Positions 34,216 to 42,978 of a stretch of DNA of 64,000 bases are shown piece after piece. The notes under the pieces are model-generated. The model was given only the letters and a program-made list of their open reading frames with translations, was not told where the DNA came from and searched no databases. Origin of the DNA: an uncultured Bacteroides sp. (GTDB taxonomy: Bacteria; Bacteroidota; Bacteroidia; Bacteroidales; Bacteroidaceae); contig CASFPE010000007.1 of NCBI GenBank assembly GCA_949296575.1, positions 40,807 through 104,806 of the forward strand, read 5' to 3'. Every line of letters starts with the position of its first letter. Position 1 is the first letter of the stretch. The position numbers were made by a program, and so were the translations under genes.

Positions 34216-34389
34216 TCAGTTGGAGGTGCCTGCCCCGCTGCCTTCGCTGCCGGGAGCGGCATCGGGCTGCGCTGCGCCTGCTATTTTGTCCAGCAGCTTT
34301 TGGTGGGAGGCGGGCTGGATGGAGTAGCAGCCGGACATCAGCACGGAGAAGATGGCGGCGGCTGCCAAGAATCGGAATGCCTGTTTCAT
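34216..34389 (-). CDS. Small lipoprotein, 57 residues
   Basis: An ATG at 34389 opens MKQAFRFLAAAAIFSVLMSG followed by CYSIQP: a complete lipoprotein signal with lipobox LMSGC, then a short helix (HQKLLDKIAGAA) and a serine/glycine-rich tail ending in TGA at 34218-34216. It was found by reading the minus strand directly; overlapping frames hide it. It sits 30 nt upstream of the TolB-like gene, so it is probably the first gene of that operon. Comparable tiny lipoproteins often serve as assembly partners. No family recognised. Confidence 0.7.
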   Translation of the reverse strand: MKQAFRFLAAAAIFSVLMSGCYSIQPASHQKLLDKIAGAAQPDAAPGSEGSGAGTSN

Positions 34390-34540
34390 GTGCAAATTGT
34401 TTTAAAATACGGTTTAAAGGTACTTCATCCTGCATTCCCCGGCAAAAGCCCGTTGGGGCGGAATGCGGATGAGGGGAGCGATTGTGCGGATGAAGCAGCT
34501 ATTTTCTGCGATGAGAGGGGAATAATTTTCCTTCCTCCCG

Positions 34541-34705
34541 CATGGAAACTTCGGCTTGGCGCATGGGAAATCCCGTTTGCCCGTGCAAAAAGTCCGGTTC
34601 AGCCGTGCAAATTCTTTATCTCTAAGTTAGAGATGCACATCCTTAACCTAAGGATGTGCATCTCCAGCCTGAGGATGTACATCCCCAACCTAAAGATGAA
34701 CTTTC
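34541..34705. repeat. Degenerate tandem repeat array, 21-bp period with palindromic cores
   Basis: In the 545-bp divergent gap. ATG falls at exactly 34633, 34654, 34675 and 34696 (21-bp steps) inside units GATGCACATC, GATGTGCATC, GATGTACATC and GATGAACTTTC, the middle ones being 10-nt palindromes. A second, out-of-phase block precedes it: CATGGAAAC (34541), CATGGGAAAT (34562), CGTGCAAAAA (34582), CGTGCAAATT (34604), steps of 20-22 bp. Protein frames across it show seven-residue repeats on both strands. The rest of 34390-34934 shows only the -7 element at 34910. Confidence 0.8.
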
Positions 34706-34909
34706 CACCGGGGCAAAACGGGCTTGTCTCCCCGCTGCCTCGAAAACTTCCCCGCATGGGCGGAAAGGCGCGGCGGCCAGCCCGTTTTGCCCCATGAGCG
34801 TGCGCTTGCATGGGATAAGATGGAAAAAATGCCGGATGAAGCGACGGGACGGACGTTCCCCGCCGCTGCTTTTTCTTCCTCTCGCCCGCTGCCGGTGCGG
34901 GATAAATTG

Positions 34910-34917
34910 TAAATTTG
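34910..34917 (+). promoter_or_regulatory. Candidate -7 element for the sensor kinase gene
   Basis: TAAATTTG matches TAnnTTTG exactly and lies 17 nt before the kinase ATG at 34935, which would give a leader of about 11 nt. No clear TTTG is seen 20 nt upstream, so an activator may be needed or the site may be chance. Confidence 0.35.
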
Positions 34918-34934
34918 TCCGGAAAAAACAGTTT

Positions 34935-36962
34935 ATGCGGAAGATTCGCCTTATTATAATAAAATGTGTGGCAGGCATGGCTTTGGCCTGCATGGCGGCT
35001 TGCGGGCAGCAGGATGCCGCCTCGGCCTTGGAGCCTCTTGCGAGGCAGATAGAGGACTCCCTTCGCGTGTTCAACGTCGCCTTCGTGCGAAGTGCCGTGG
35101 AGCAGGGCATGCGTGCGGCAACTGACAGCGATGCATACTACAACTACCTCATGTATGCTTCCATCCTGCACTATTATTCGGCGCAGCCCGACTCCATGCT
35201 GGCGTGCGTGGGCCGTGCGTGGGATTACTTGCGCAACCATCCCCGCAACCGTTCCCGCAACAGGCTTCTCGTGAAATGCTTGCAGACGCGGGGCGCTTAC
35301 TATGCGGCTTTCTGCTCCGACTTGGACTCGTTGGTGCATTACAACCGCCTGGCTTGCATGGAGGCGGAGAAAGGCGTTGACGTGGAAGACATCGTGCTGA
35401 GCTACAACAACCTTGCGGACGCTTACCGCCAGCAGGGGAAACTGGCGGCAAGCGCGGGAGCATACCGCAGGGCCATCTTCATTGCCGACTCCGTGCGCAT
35501 GCCGCGTGAAAACTATGTTCCCCTGTACGAAGGCATCGCCACGGCCTACACCGCCCTGCATGCCTTCGACGAAAGCAAAATATGGTGGGACAAGAGCAGG
35601 GAGTTGTGGGACTGCATGATGACGCGGGAGAAGTTCAACTACCTCAACAACCGGGGGACGGATTATTATTACCAGAAGGACTATGCCAACTGCAAACGCC
35701 TGCTTTTGCAATTGGATGCCTTCCTTGCCGGGCATCCCGGCATGATGTGGGAACGCAAGTTCTGCCGCATCAACCTGACCGACGTGTGCCTGAAAGAGAA
35801 AGACGCGGCGGGGGCGGACAGCCTTTTGCAGGAGACAGCCGCTTTCTTCGCCCCGATGGGCGATGCCTCCACCCTGTCCTACATCCGCACGCAGCAGATG
35901 GAACTGGCCTTCATGGAGGGCGACCTGGGGAAGGTGCGCCGCCTGCTGCGCGAGGATCCCCTGCCGCCGGGCGCCCGCCCCGACATCCGTTTGCAGCGGC
36001 TCGACTTCCTGTGGCGCTTCCATGCCGGGCAGGGGCATTGGGAAGAAGCATGCGACGCAAGGGAAGCCTACGCGGCGTTGGCCGATTCCTTGCGCGACGA
36101 AAGGGTGCGGATGAAAATTGCCGACATGCAGTTGCGCTACGAGCGCGACACCACTGTGCTGGAGCAGCAAATCCGCATCAGCCGCCAGCAGGTGCGGCTG
36201 ATGCAGGTGTATGCCGCCTTGCTTGCGGCGTTGGCGCTGCTGGGCTTCCTGGTGTTCCTCGTGCATTCCCGGCGGAAGAAGGCGCGGATGAAGGAAGAAC
36301 AGATGCTGAGGCGCATCGTCAGCCTGCGCATGGAGAACATCCGCAACCGCATCACCCCGCATTTCATCTACAATGTGCTGAACCATGAACTGTTGCTGAA
36401 ACAGCAAGGCAAGGAGAGCCGCCTTGGCGACTTGGCGTTGCTCCTGCGGCGGCAGCAAGACCTGGCGGGCAACTTCTGCACCTCCCTGAAGGAAGAACTC
36501 GACTTTGTCCGCCTTTACGTTTCGGCGGAGACGGAGCGCATGAGCGTGAAGCCGGACTTCAGCGTGCATATAGCCGGGGGAATAGACCCGGAACGCATGC
36601 GGCTGCCCTCGATGATGGTGCAAATCTTCGTGGAAAACGCCATCAAGCACGGGCTGAAAGGAGCGGCGCACCGGCCGGAAGGGAAAAAGCTGTTCCTGCG
36701 GATTGACGTGTATGCATCGGGAGGCTGCCGCTTCATTGACGTGTCCAACAACGGCACCCCCTTGCAGGAATCGGCGGCGGCAGGGCAAGGCACGGGGCTG
36801 AAAGTCGTGTCGCAGACCATCCAGTTGCTGAACGAAGCCAACGAGCGCCCCATGTCCTACAGCGTGGGATGGCATCTGTCGCCCGGCGGGGAAAAGGTAT
36901 GGCTGGCACGCCTGGCGATACCTGAAGATTATGATTTTGACAACCGATTTGCAAATATGTGA
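34935..36962 (+). CDS. TPR-containing LytS/YehU-type sensor histidine kinase
   Basis: 675 residues from ATG 34935. Signal or lipoprotein-like N-terminus (GMALACMAACGQ). Residues about 60-390 are helical TPR-like repeats (LSYNNLADAYRQQGKLAAS, YLNNRGTDYYYQKDYANC), periplasmic by position. A membrane helix lies at about 415-435 (LLAALALLGFLVFLVHSR). The cytoplasmic part has the His_kinase-family H-box ITPHFIYNVLNHELL, where His473 or so is phosphorylated, then VENAIKHGL and GQGTGLKVV in the ATPase. The long frame upstream to 34656 crosses the repeat array and is not coding. Partner of the LytTR regulator 5 nt downstream. Confidence 0.9.
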   Translation: MRKIRLIIIKCVAGMALACMAACGQQDAASALEPLARQIEDSLRVFNVAFVRSAVEQGMRAATDSDAYYNYLMYASILHYYSAQPDSMLACVGRAWDYLRNHPRNRSRNRLLVKCLQTRGAYYAAFCSDLDSLVHYNRLACMEAEKGVDVEDIVLSYNNLADAYRQQGKLAASAGAYRRAIFIADSVRMPRENYVPLYEGIATAYTALHAFDESKIWWDKSRELWDCMMTREKFNYLNNRGTDYYYQKDYANCKRLLLQLDAFLAGHPGMMWERKFCRINLTDVCLKEKDAAGADSLLQETAAFFAPMGDASTLSYIRTQQMELAFMEGDLGKVRRLLREDPLPPGARPDIRLQRLDFLWRFHAGQGHWEEACDAREAYAALADSLRDERVRMKIADMQLRYERDTTVLEQQIRISRQQVRLMQVYAALLAALALLGFLVFLVHSRRKKARMKEEQMLRRIVSLRMENIRNRITPHFIYNVLNHELLLKQQGKESRLGDLALLLRRQQDLAGNFCTSLKEELDFVRLYVSAETERMSVKPDFSVHIAGGIDPERMRLPSMMVQIFVENAIKHGLKGAAHRPEGKKLFLRIDVYASGGCRFIDVSNNGTPLQESAAAGQGTGLKVVSQTIQLLNEANERPMSYSVGWHLSPGGEKVWLARLAIPEDYDFDNRFANM

Positions 36963-36967
36963 TACCC

Positions 36968-37708
36968 ATGATACGAGTTGTGATTATAGATGATGACAAG
37001 CCCTCCGTGGATGTCTTGGCAGAAGCTTTGAAAGGCTTTGCGCATGTGGAGGTCGTGGATGTGGCTTACAATGGCATGGACGGGGCGGCAGCCGTCTTCG
37101 CCCATAAGCCCCAGATGCTTTTCCTGGACATTGAACTGCCCGATGCCAACGGGATGGACTTCCTTGCCGGCATCCGCCAGAAGGTGGCATGGGAGATGCG
37201 GGTGGTCTTTTACACGTCATACGAGCGGTACCTCCTTCAAGCCTTGCGGATGCAGGCTTTCGATTTCCTGCTGAAGCCGGTGGACCGCAAGGAACTGGAA
37301 CGCCTGCTTGAACGCTACGGCCAAGAAGCAAGGCCGCTGCCTGCGGTCTTGTCCGGCAGCGGCAATGGGGAGAAACTGCTGCTGATTACCACGATTATCA
37401 ACGAGAAAATCGTGCTTCGTTCGCGCAATGTCGGCTATTTCCGTTATAACTCCGCCCGCAAGCTGTGGGAGGTGGCCTTGGACGACGGGCGTTGCATCGT
37501 GCTGAAGCATAACACCACGGCAGAGATAATCTTGGCCTACGGGCCGGAGTTCGTGCAAATCCATAAGACGTTCATCATCAATTTGAGGTATTTGAACCTG
37601 ATACAAGGCAACCTCTGCCTGATGCTCCATCCTTTCGAGCATGTCAAGGAACTTAAAATCAGCAAACTTTATCGGAAGAAACTATTGGAGTGCTTTTATG
37701 ATTTGTAG
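36968..37708 (+). CDS. LytTR-family response regulator
   Basis: 246 residues. Receiver domain 1-120: acidic VVIIDDDKPS, phospho-acceptor Asp in MLFLDIELPDANG, conserved Lys in FLLKPVD. LytTR DNA-binding domain about 150-246 (LKHNTTAEIILAYGPEFVQI, FIINLRYLNLIQGN). A GTG at 36959 would add three residues; ATG 36968 is preferred. With the upstream kinase it forms a two-component system; the target is not evident, though the divergent lipoprotein operon at 34389-30757 is the nearest candidate. Confidence 0.92.
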   Translation: MIRVVIIDDDKPSVDVLAEALKGFAHVEVVDVAYNGMDGAAAVFAHKPQMLFLDIELPDANGMDFLAGIRQKVAWEMRVVFYTSYERYLLQALRMQAFDFLLKPVDRKELERLLERYGQEARPLPAVLSGSGNGEKLLLITTIINEKIVLRSRNVGYFRYNSARKLWEVALDDGRCIVLKHNTTAEIILAYGPEFVQIHKTFIINLRYLNLIQGNLCLMLHPFEHVKELKISKLYRKKLLECFYDL

Positions 37709-37817
37709 CCGGAATCGGCGGGGGTTCTTGGGCATTTTCTCATTTTCCGGCGCGACATGGCGTGAGGTTCGGCAGTTTTTCGTATCTTTCGCCCGTTTGT
37801 GATAAAAGAGCAGGACA

Positions 37818-39281
37818 ATGTCTCCGTTATTGATTCTTTCGGTCATATTGATATATTTTGCGGTGCTGTCCGGCGTTTCTTGGTGGAGCGGGCGGCGGGC
37901 GGACAATGCCGGCTTCTTCGTGGGCAACCGCCGTTCGCCGTGGTACGTGGTGGCGTTCGCGATGATTGGGGCGAGCATCTCCGGCGTGACGTTCGTCTCC
38001 GTCCCGGGCATGGTGGGTGCGAGCGGGTTCTCCTACATGCAGATGGTGCTGGGCTTTGTGGCGGGGCAGGTGTTGATTGCCTTCGTCCTCACGCCTCTGT
38101 TCTACCGCATGGAGTTGGTGTCCATCTATGGCTACTTGGAGAAGCGTTTCGGCGTTTCGGCCTACCGCACGGGGGCATGGTTCTTCTTCGTGTCGAAGAT
38201 GTTGGGGGCGGCGGTCCGTTTGTATTTGGTGTGCGCCGTGCTTCAGTTTCTGGTGTTCGGCCCGTGGGGCGTGCCGTTTGCCGTCAACGTGCTGTTCTCC
38301 GTCTTGGTGGTGTGGCTCTACACTTTCCGTGGGGGCGTGAAGTCGTTGGTGTGGACCGACTCCCTGAAAACGTCCTGCCTTGTCATGTCCCTCTTCCTTG
38401 CCATATATTATATAGCCGACGGCCTGCATTTGGACTGGGCAGGGCTGCTTGCCACGGTGGGCGACAGTCCGATGTCGCAAGTGTTCTTCTTCGACGATGT
38501 GGACGACGGGCGTTACTTCTTCAAGCAGTTCCTGGCTGGCGCGTTCACGATGGTGGCGATGAACGGGCTTGACCAGGACATGATGCAGCGCAACCTGAGT
38601 TGCCGCAACTACCGCGATTCGCAGAAGAACATGATGGTGAGCATCCTGTTGCAGTCGGTGGTCATCCTGCTGTTCCTCGTGCTGGGCGTGCTGCTTTATG
38701 TGTATGCAGAACGGGAGGGCATCCCCTTGCCAGCCAAGAGCGACGACCTGTTCCCGATGATTGCCACCGGCGGTTATTTCCCGGTGGCGGTGGGCGTGCT
38801 GTTCGTGGTGGGCCTCGTGTCGTCCGCCTATTCTGCAGCCGGTTCGGCGCTGACGGCGTTGACCACTTCCTTCTCCGTGGACATCCTGCGGGTGGGGCAA
38901 TATGCGTCGGAAAGGCAAGCGGTGCGGACGCGCAAGCGGGTGCATGTCGGCATGGCTGTAGTGATGGGAATAACCATCTTATTGTTCAATGCCCTGAACA
39001 GCACGAGTGTCATAGATGCAGTCTACACGTTGGCAAGCTACACCTATGGCCCTATCTTGGGCTTGTTTGCTTTCGGCTTGCTGGTAAAACGGGGCGTGCG
39101 GGGAAGGTTCATCCCGTTGGCGGCCGTCCTGTCGCCAGCCTTGTGCCTTGTGTTGGACATGAATTCAGAACGGTGGCTGGGCGGCTACTCGTTCAGTTAT
39201 GAGATATTGATATTGAATGCTTTGCTTACGTTCCTGGGCTGCTGCCTGCTGGTGAGGCGGCAGCCGCAAGAACGAGCTTAA
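37818..39281 (+). CDS. Sodium:solute symporter (SSS family)
   Basis: 487 residues, about 13 membrane helices. GRRADNAGFFVGNRRSPWYV opens the family region, and AMIGASISGVTFVSVPG in TM2 carries Na+-site residues. It leads a cluster with glycosyltransferase, DUF4922, SpoIID, AmpG and sugar-kinase genes, so uptake of a sugar acid or amino sugar released from cell-wall turnover is likely. A near-consensus TATCTTTC at 37782-37789 lies just upstream. Confidence 0.9.
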   Translation: MSPLLILSVILIYFAVLSGVSWWSGRRADNAGFFVGNRRSPWYVVAFAMIGASISGVTFVSVPGMVGASGFSYMQMVLGFVAGQVLIAFVLTPLFYRMELVSIYGYLEKRFGVSAYRTGAWFFFVSKMLGAAVRLYLVCAVLQFLVFGPWGVPFAVNVLFSVLVVWLYTFRGGVKSLVWTDSLKTSCLVMSLFLAIYYIADGLHLDWAGLLATVGDSPMSQVFFFDDVDDGRYFFKQFLAGAFTMVAMNGLDQDMMQRNLSCRNYRDSQKNMMVSILLQSVVILLFLVLGVLLYVYAEREGIPLPAKSDDLFPMIATGGYFPVAVGVLFVVGLVSSAYSAAGSALTALTTSFSVDILRVGQYASERQAVRTRKRVHVGMAVVMGITILLFNALNSTSVIDAVYTLASYTYGPILGLFAFGLLVKRGVRGRFIPLAAVLSPALCLVLDMNSERWLGGYSFSYEILILNALLTFLGCCLLVRRQPQERA

Positions 39282-39291
39282 TGCCTTGTTC

Positions 39292-40755
39292 ATGATGAAG
39301 ATAAATTGCTTTATACCTTATGAAAGCCCCTTGCAGGCGAGGCGCACTGTCCGTAATTTGCAGGCTACGGGCTGCGTGGCGCGAATCTGCTTGCTGGCAA
39401 CGCAGGCTGTTGAGCCTTTGGACGGTTGCGAGATGCTGCAAGTCGATTCTTTGTCCAGCACGTCCACAGTGCGCCTGGTTGCCCGCCATGCTGATTCGCC
39501 CTATGCTCTAATATATATGAAATACACCCCGTTGGAGTGGAGGCCTTATGCTTTGGAACGCCTGTTGAGGATAGCGGGCGACAGTGACGCCGCCCTCCTG
39601 TATGCCGACCATTGCCAATGGCGCAACGGGCAGCAAGTCCTTTGCCCTTTGATAGACTACCGTAGCGGCAGCCTCCGGGATGACTTTGACTTCGGCCCGG
39701 TGTTGCTCTATCGGTCGGAAGTGTTGAAAACCGTTGCGGAAGGCATGGATGCGGATTACTGTTTTGCAGGGCTGTATGACCTGCGGCTGAGGGCATCGCG
39801 GTTAGGCGGGATATTCCATGTGAACGAGTTCCTTTACACAGGGGTGGAGGAAGATGCCCGGGCCAGCGGAGAGAAGCAATTCGATTATGTGAACCCTAAG
39901 AATGCAGAAGCACAGAAAGAGATGGAAGCCGCTTGCACCGCCCATCTGAAGGCAGTAGGCGCTTATCTGGAGCCGGTGGAGGAGGAACTGGACTTTGCTG
40001 CCGGTGGCTTTGCCTGCGAGGCATCTGTGATTATCCCTGTCCGCAACCGGGTTGCCACGATAGGGGATGCCGTGCGTTCTGCTTTGTCTCAGCAGGCCGA
40101 TTTCAATTATAATGTCATTGTCATTGACAACCATTCGACGGATGGGACAGCGGAACTGCTTGAGGGGTTCCGTTCCGATGATCGGCTCATCCATCTTGTG
40201 CCTTCCTGCGCCGATTTGGGGATAGGAGGATGTTGGAACATGGGCATTCATCATCCGGCTTGCGGGAAATTCGCCGTCCAATTAGACAGTGACGACCTGT
40301 ATAATGACGAATATGCTTTGCAAACCATAGTAGATGCTTTCTACGAGCAGAAATGCGGCATGATAGTAGGAAGCTACCGGATGACCGACTTTGAGAAGAA
40401 TGAGATACCGCCCGGCTTGATTGCCCATCGGGAATGGACGCAGGAGAACGGGCACAACAACCTTCTTCGCGTTAATGGCTTGGGCGCTCCCCGTGCTTTT
40501 TACACTCCCTTGCTGCGCGACTTGAACTTTCCAGATGTGAGCTATGGCGAGGATTATGCCGTGGGGTTGGCTATGTCTCGTTGCCATAGGATTGGCCGTA
40601 TTTATGATGCTGTATACCTTTGCCGGCGCTGGGCAGGCAACTCTGATGCATGTTTGGACATTGCAGGGGTGAACCGCCACAATGCTTATAAAGATATGCT
40701 CCGCACATTGGAACTGGAGGCGCGGATAGCCTTGAACCATAGGAGGAAGGCATGA
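39292..40755 (+). CDS. Glycosyltransferase with two GT-like modules
   Basis: 487 residues. The N-terminal half (about 1-235) resembles a degenerate GT-A fold (NCFIPYESPLQARRTVRNLQ). The C-terminal half is a clear GT2 domain: ASVIIPVRNRVATIGDAVRS, DNHSTDGTAELL and the metal-binding FAVQLDSDDLYNDEYAL. An aspartate pair at GEDYAVGLAMSR is the likely acceptor-side base. Its stop overlaps the DUF4922 start by 4 nt. The ATG at 39292 was chosen over an upstream TTG. The sugar donor and acceptor are unknown. Confidence 0.85.
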   Translation: MMKINCFIPYESPLQARRTVRNLQATGCVARICLLATQAVEPLDGCEMLQVDSLSSTSTVRLVARHADSPYALIYMKYTPLEWRPYALERLLRIAGDSDAALLYADHCQWRNGQQVLCPLIDYRSGSLRDDFDFGPVLLYRSEVLKTVAEGMDADYCFAGLYDLRLRASRLGGIFHVNEFLYTGVEEDARASGEKQFDYVNPKNAEAQKEMEAACTAHLKAVGAYLEPVEEELDFAAGGFACEASVIIPVRNRVATIGDAVRSALSQQADFNYNVIVIDNHSTDGTAELLEGFRSDDRLIHLVPSCADLGIGGCWNMGIHHPACGKFAVQLDSDDLYNDEYALQTIVDAFYEQKCGMIVGSYRMTDFEKNEIPPGLIAHREWTQENGHNNLLRVNGLGAPRAFYTPLLRDLNFPDVSYGEDYAVGLAMSRCHRIGRIYDAVYLCRRWAGNSDACLDIAGVNRHNAYKDMLRTLELEARIALNHRRKA

Positions 40756-41687
40756 TTGGGCAAGAGGATGTGTTGCGGCTGATAGAAGCGCAGTTCCGGG
40801 AATGGCCGGTGTTGCGGGAACGTTATTCTGCTTTGGGGCGGGTTCGGGTGAAAGAGCTTGGCTTGGGAGCAGCACGGGTCAAGGTGCAGTTCAACCCGGA
40901 ACGGGCATTGTCTTCGTCGGCGCGTACGGACCGCGCCTCGTTGAGGCAGCGTCCCTGTTTCCTGTGCTGCGCGAACCGTCCTCAGGAACAACGGGGTCTT
41001 CCTTGGGGCAGGGATTACCAGATATTGGTGAATCCTTACCCGATTTTCCCGCGACATTTGACGATACCTTCTTTGTGCCATGTGCCGCAGGAGATTTCTT
41101 CCCGTTTTGGCGACATGCTTGAGTTGGCTGCCTTGCTGCCTGGTTTTGTGGTGTTTTATAACGGCCCGGAATGTGGCGCGTCTGCTCCCGACCATTTCCA
41201 TTTTCAGGCAGGAAGCCGTGGCGTTCTGCCTGTGGAACAGGAATGGGAGAGCATGGAGAAAGATATGGTCTGCTTACTGTCCGGCACATGGGCGGGCATG
41301 GCCAAACATTATTATTGCAGCTTATTGCTTGTGCAGTCAGAGGACAAGGCGGAATTGATGCGTTTGTTCAGCTTGCTGTATGATTTGTTGCCTTCTGGCC
41401 AAACAGCGGCAGAGCCAAGGATGAACTTATTGGTGTGGCATGATTCGCCGCGTTGGACGGTTTGCCTGTTCCCTCGTGCCAAGCATCGGCCTTCTTGTTA
41501 TGGGATGGGTGAAGGGAAATTGCTGGTCAGTCCGGGTGCGGCGGATATGGGCGGATTAGTGATTACGCCGGTGAAGGAAGATTTTGACCGGATAAGCGGC
41601 AGCGACATCCGCAAGATATATGAGGAAGTAAGCATGGACAGGATTCAGATGGATTTGATAATGCATCAATTGAAAAAGAGAATATGA
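40752..41687 (+). CDS. DUF4922-type HIT-like nucleotidyltransferase
   Basis: 311 residues. CFLCCANRP (about 73-81) suggests a metal site, LVNPYPIFPRHLTIP is the HIT/GalT-like strand, and DHFHFQ (about 154-159) fits the HxHxQ catalytic motif of the GalT/Ap4A phosphorylase branch. The protein could attack a nucleoside-diphosphate sugar or Ap4A. Coupled by 4-nt overlaps to both neighbours, so it probably acts on the same sugar as the adjacent glycosyltransferase and kinase. Confidence 0.75.
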   Translation: MIGQEDVLRLIEAQFREWPVLRERYSALGRVRVKELGLGAARVKVQFNPERALSSSARTDRASLRQRPCFLCCANRPQEQRGLPWGRDYQILVNPYPIFPRHLTIPSLCHVPQEISSRFGDMLELAALLPGFVVFYNGPECGASAPDHFHFQAGSRGVLPVEQEWESMEKDMVCLLSGTWAGMAKHYYCSLLLVQSEDKAELMRLFSLLYDLLPSGQTAAEPRMNLLVWHDSPRWTVCLFPRAKHRPSCYGMGEGKLLVSPGAADMGGLVITPVKEDFDRISGSDIRKIYEEVSMDRIQMDLIMHQLKKRI

Positions 41688-42973
41688 GTACAGAGTGTGT
41701 AAGGGTCGGTATCCTGTCGGGTGCTGAGATTGCTTTTTGCCTGCATGGCCGGTACAAGGTTGGGGAGAAGGAAACGGAGGGGATGCAAAAAGTGGCATAT
41801 GATGCCGGGAAACCTTGTTGGGGAGGGCAGTGCTATGAATCGTTGCTTTTTGTCCCTGCGTCGGAAGATGCTTTTTTTGAACTGTATGAAGTGACGATAG
41901 GGGTACAGTTTCATTGGCAACGGAATGAGAACCAGCTTTTCACCGGCTCTTTGCAATTGATTGCCGAAGATGGAAAACTGACTGCGGTAAATATTCTCCC
42001 GGTGGAGGATTATTTAGTGAGTGTCATTTCATCTGAGATGAGCGCCCATGCCTCTTTGCAGTTGCTGAAGGCGCATGCCGTCATATCCCGGAGTTGGTTG
42101 ATCAGCCAAATAAGGAAAAAGGAAGAAAAGCTTTGCGCGTCTTGTCCCTCATCTTGGACAGTGACAGCGGATGAGCGGGTTGGCTGGTACGGCCATGATG
42201 ACCATCTTCACTTTGATGTGTGTGCTGACGACCATTGCCAGCGTTACCAAGGCATTACCCGTGCTTCTACTCCTGTTGTTCGCCAAGCAGTGGAGGAGAC
42301 CGCAGGCGAGGTGCTTTTGCATGACGGTGCGATTTGCGATGCCCGGTTTTCGAAATGTTGCGGCGGCATGTTAGAAAAGTTTTCTACTTGCTGGGAGGAT
42401 GTGGATTATCCTTATTTGCAGGGCAAGCGCGATTGGCATGGGCAAGATGCAGTTCCAGATTTGCGGCAGGAGGCTGCGGCAAGGGCATGGGTGGGAAGCC
42501 GCCCGGATGCTTTCTGCAACACGGCAGACGGGGCGGTATTGCGTCAAGTGCTGAACAGTTATGACCAAGAAACTGTCGATTTCTTCCGTTGGCAAGTGGC
42601 TTACACGCAAAGAGAACTATCGGAACTGGTGTGCAGCCGTCTGGATATGGATTTAGGCATGGTGAGGGAACTGCAGCCGTTGCGGCGGGGAACCTCCGGG
42701 CGCATCTCCCTTTTGCGCATTGTCGGCGAAGCCCGCACGTTGGACATCGGCAAGGAATTGGAAATACGCCGTGTGCTGTCGCCCACCCATTTGTACAGTT
42801 CCGCTTTCGTGGTGGACAGGACGGGTGACGGGTTTGTCCTTTCCGGTGGAGGATGGGGGCATGGCGTGGGGCTTTGCCAGATTGGCGCGGCAGTGATGGG
42901 GCATCTTGGTTACCGTTATGATGAGATATTGTTGCATTATTATCCTGGTGCGCATATCGGGACTATTTATTGA
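41684..42973 (+). CDS. SpoIID/LytB domain protein
   Basis: 429 residues. GSLQLIAEDGKLTAVNILPVEDYL is split over the start of the SpoIID domain, followed by VISSEMSAHASLQLLKAHAVISRSWL, the region holding the conserved catalytic glutamate, and GGGWGHGVGLCQIGAAVMG near the C-terminus. SpoIID proteins are lytic transglycosylases that cut denuded peptidoglycan. No signal peptide is seen at MSTECVRVG, which is odd for a wall enzyme and could mean action on imported fragments or a missed start. Confidence 0.88.
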   Translation: MSTECVRVGILSGAEIAFCLHGRYKVGEKETEGMQKVAYDAGKPCWGGQCYESLLFVPASEDAFFELYEVTIGVQFHWQRNENQLFTGSLQLIAEDGKLTAVNILPVEDYLVSVISSEMSAHASLQLLKAHAVISRSWLISQIRKKEEKLCASCPSSWTVTADERVGWYGHDDHLHFDVCADDHCQRYQGITRASTPVVRQAVEETAGEVLLHDGAICDARFSKCCGGMLEKFSTCWEDVDYPYLQGKRDWHGQDAVPDLRQEAAARAWVGSRPDAFCNTADGAVLRQVLNSYDQETVDFFRWQVAYTQRELSELVCSRLDMDLGMVRELQPLRRGTSGRISLLRIVGEARTLDIGKELEIRRVLSPTHLYSSAFVVDRTGDGFVLSGGGWGHGVGLCQIGAAVMGHLGYRYDEILLHYYPGAHIGTIY

Positions 42974-42978
42974 CAATT

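Noticed and set aside
34656..34934. Long N-terminal extension of the sensor kinase
   Set aside because: It would translate the repeat array and lacks a signal peptide; the start at 34935 gives a proper signal sequence.
34599..36875. 758-residue antisense frame over the sensor kinase and the repeat array
   Set aside because: GC-rich DNA opens the antisense frame; the sequence is low in structure and the kinase is clear on the other strand.
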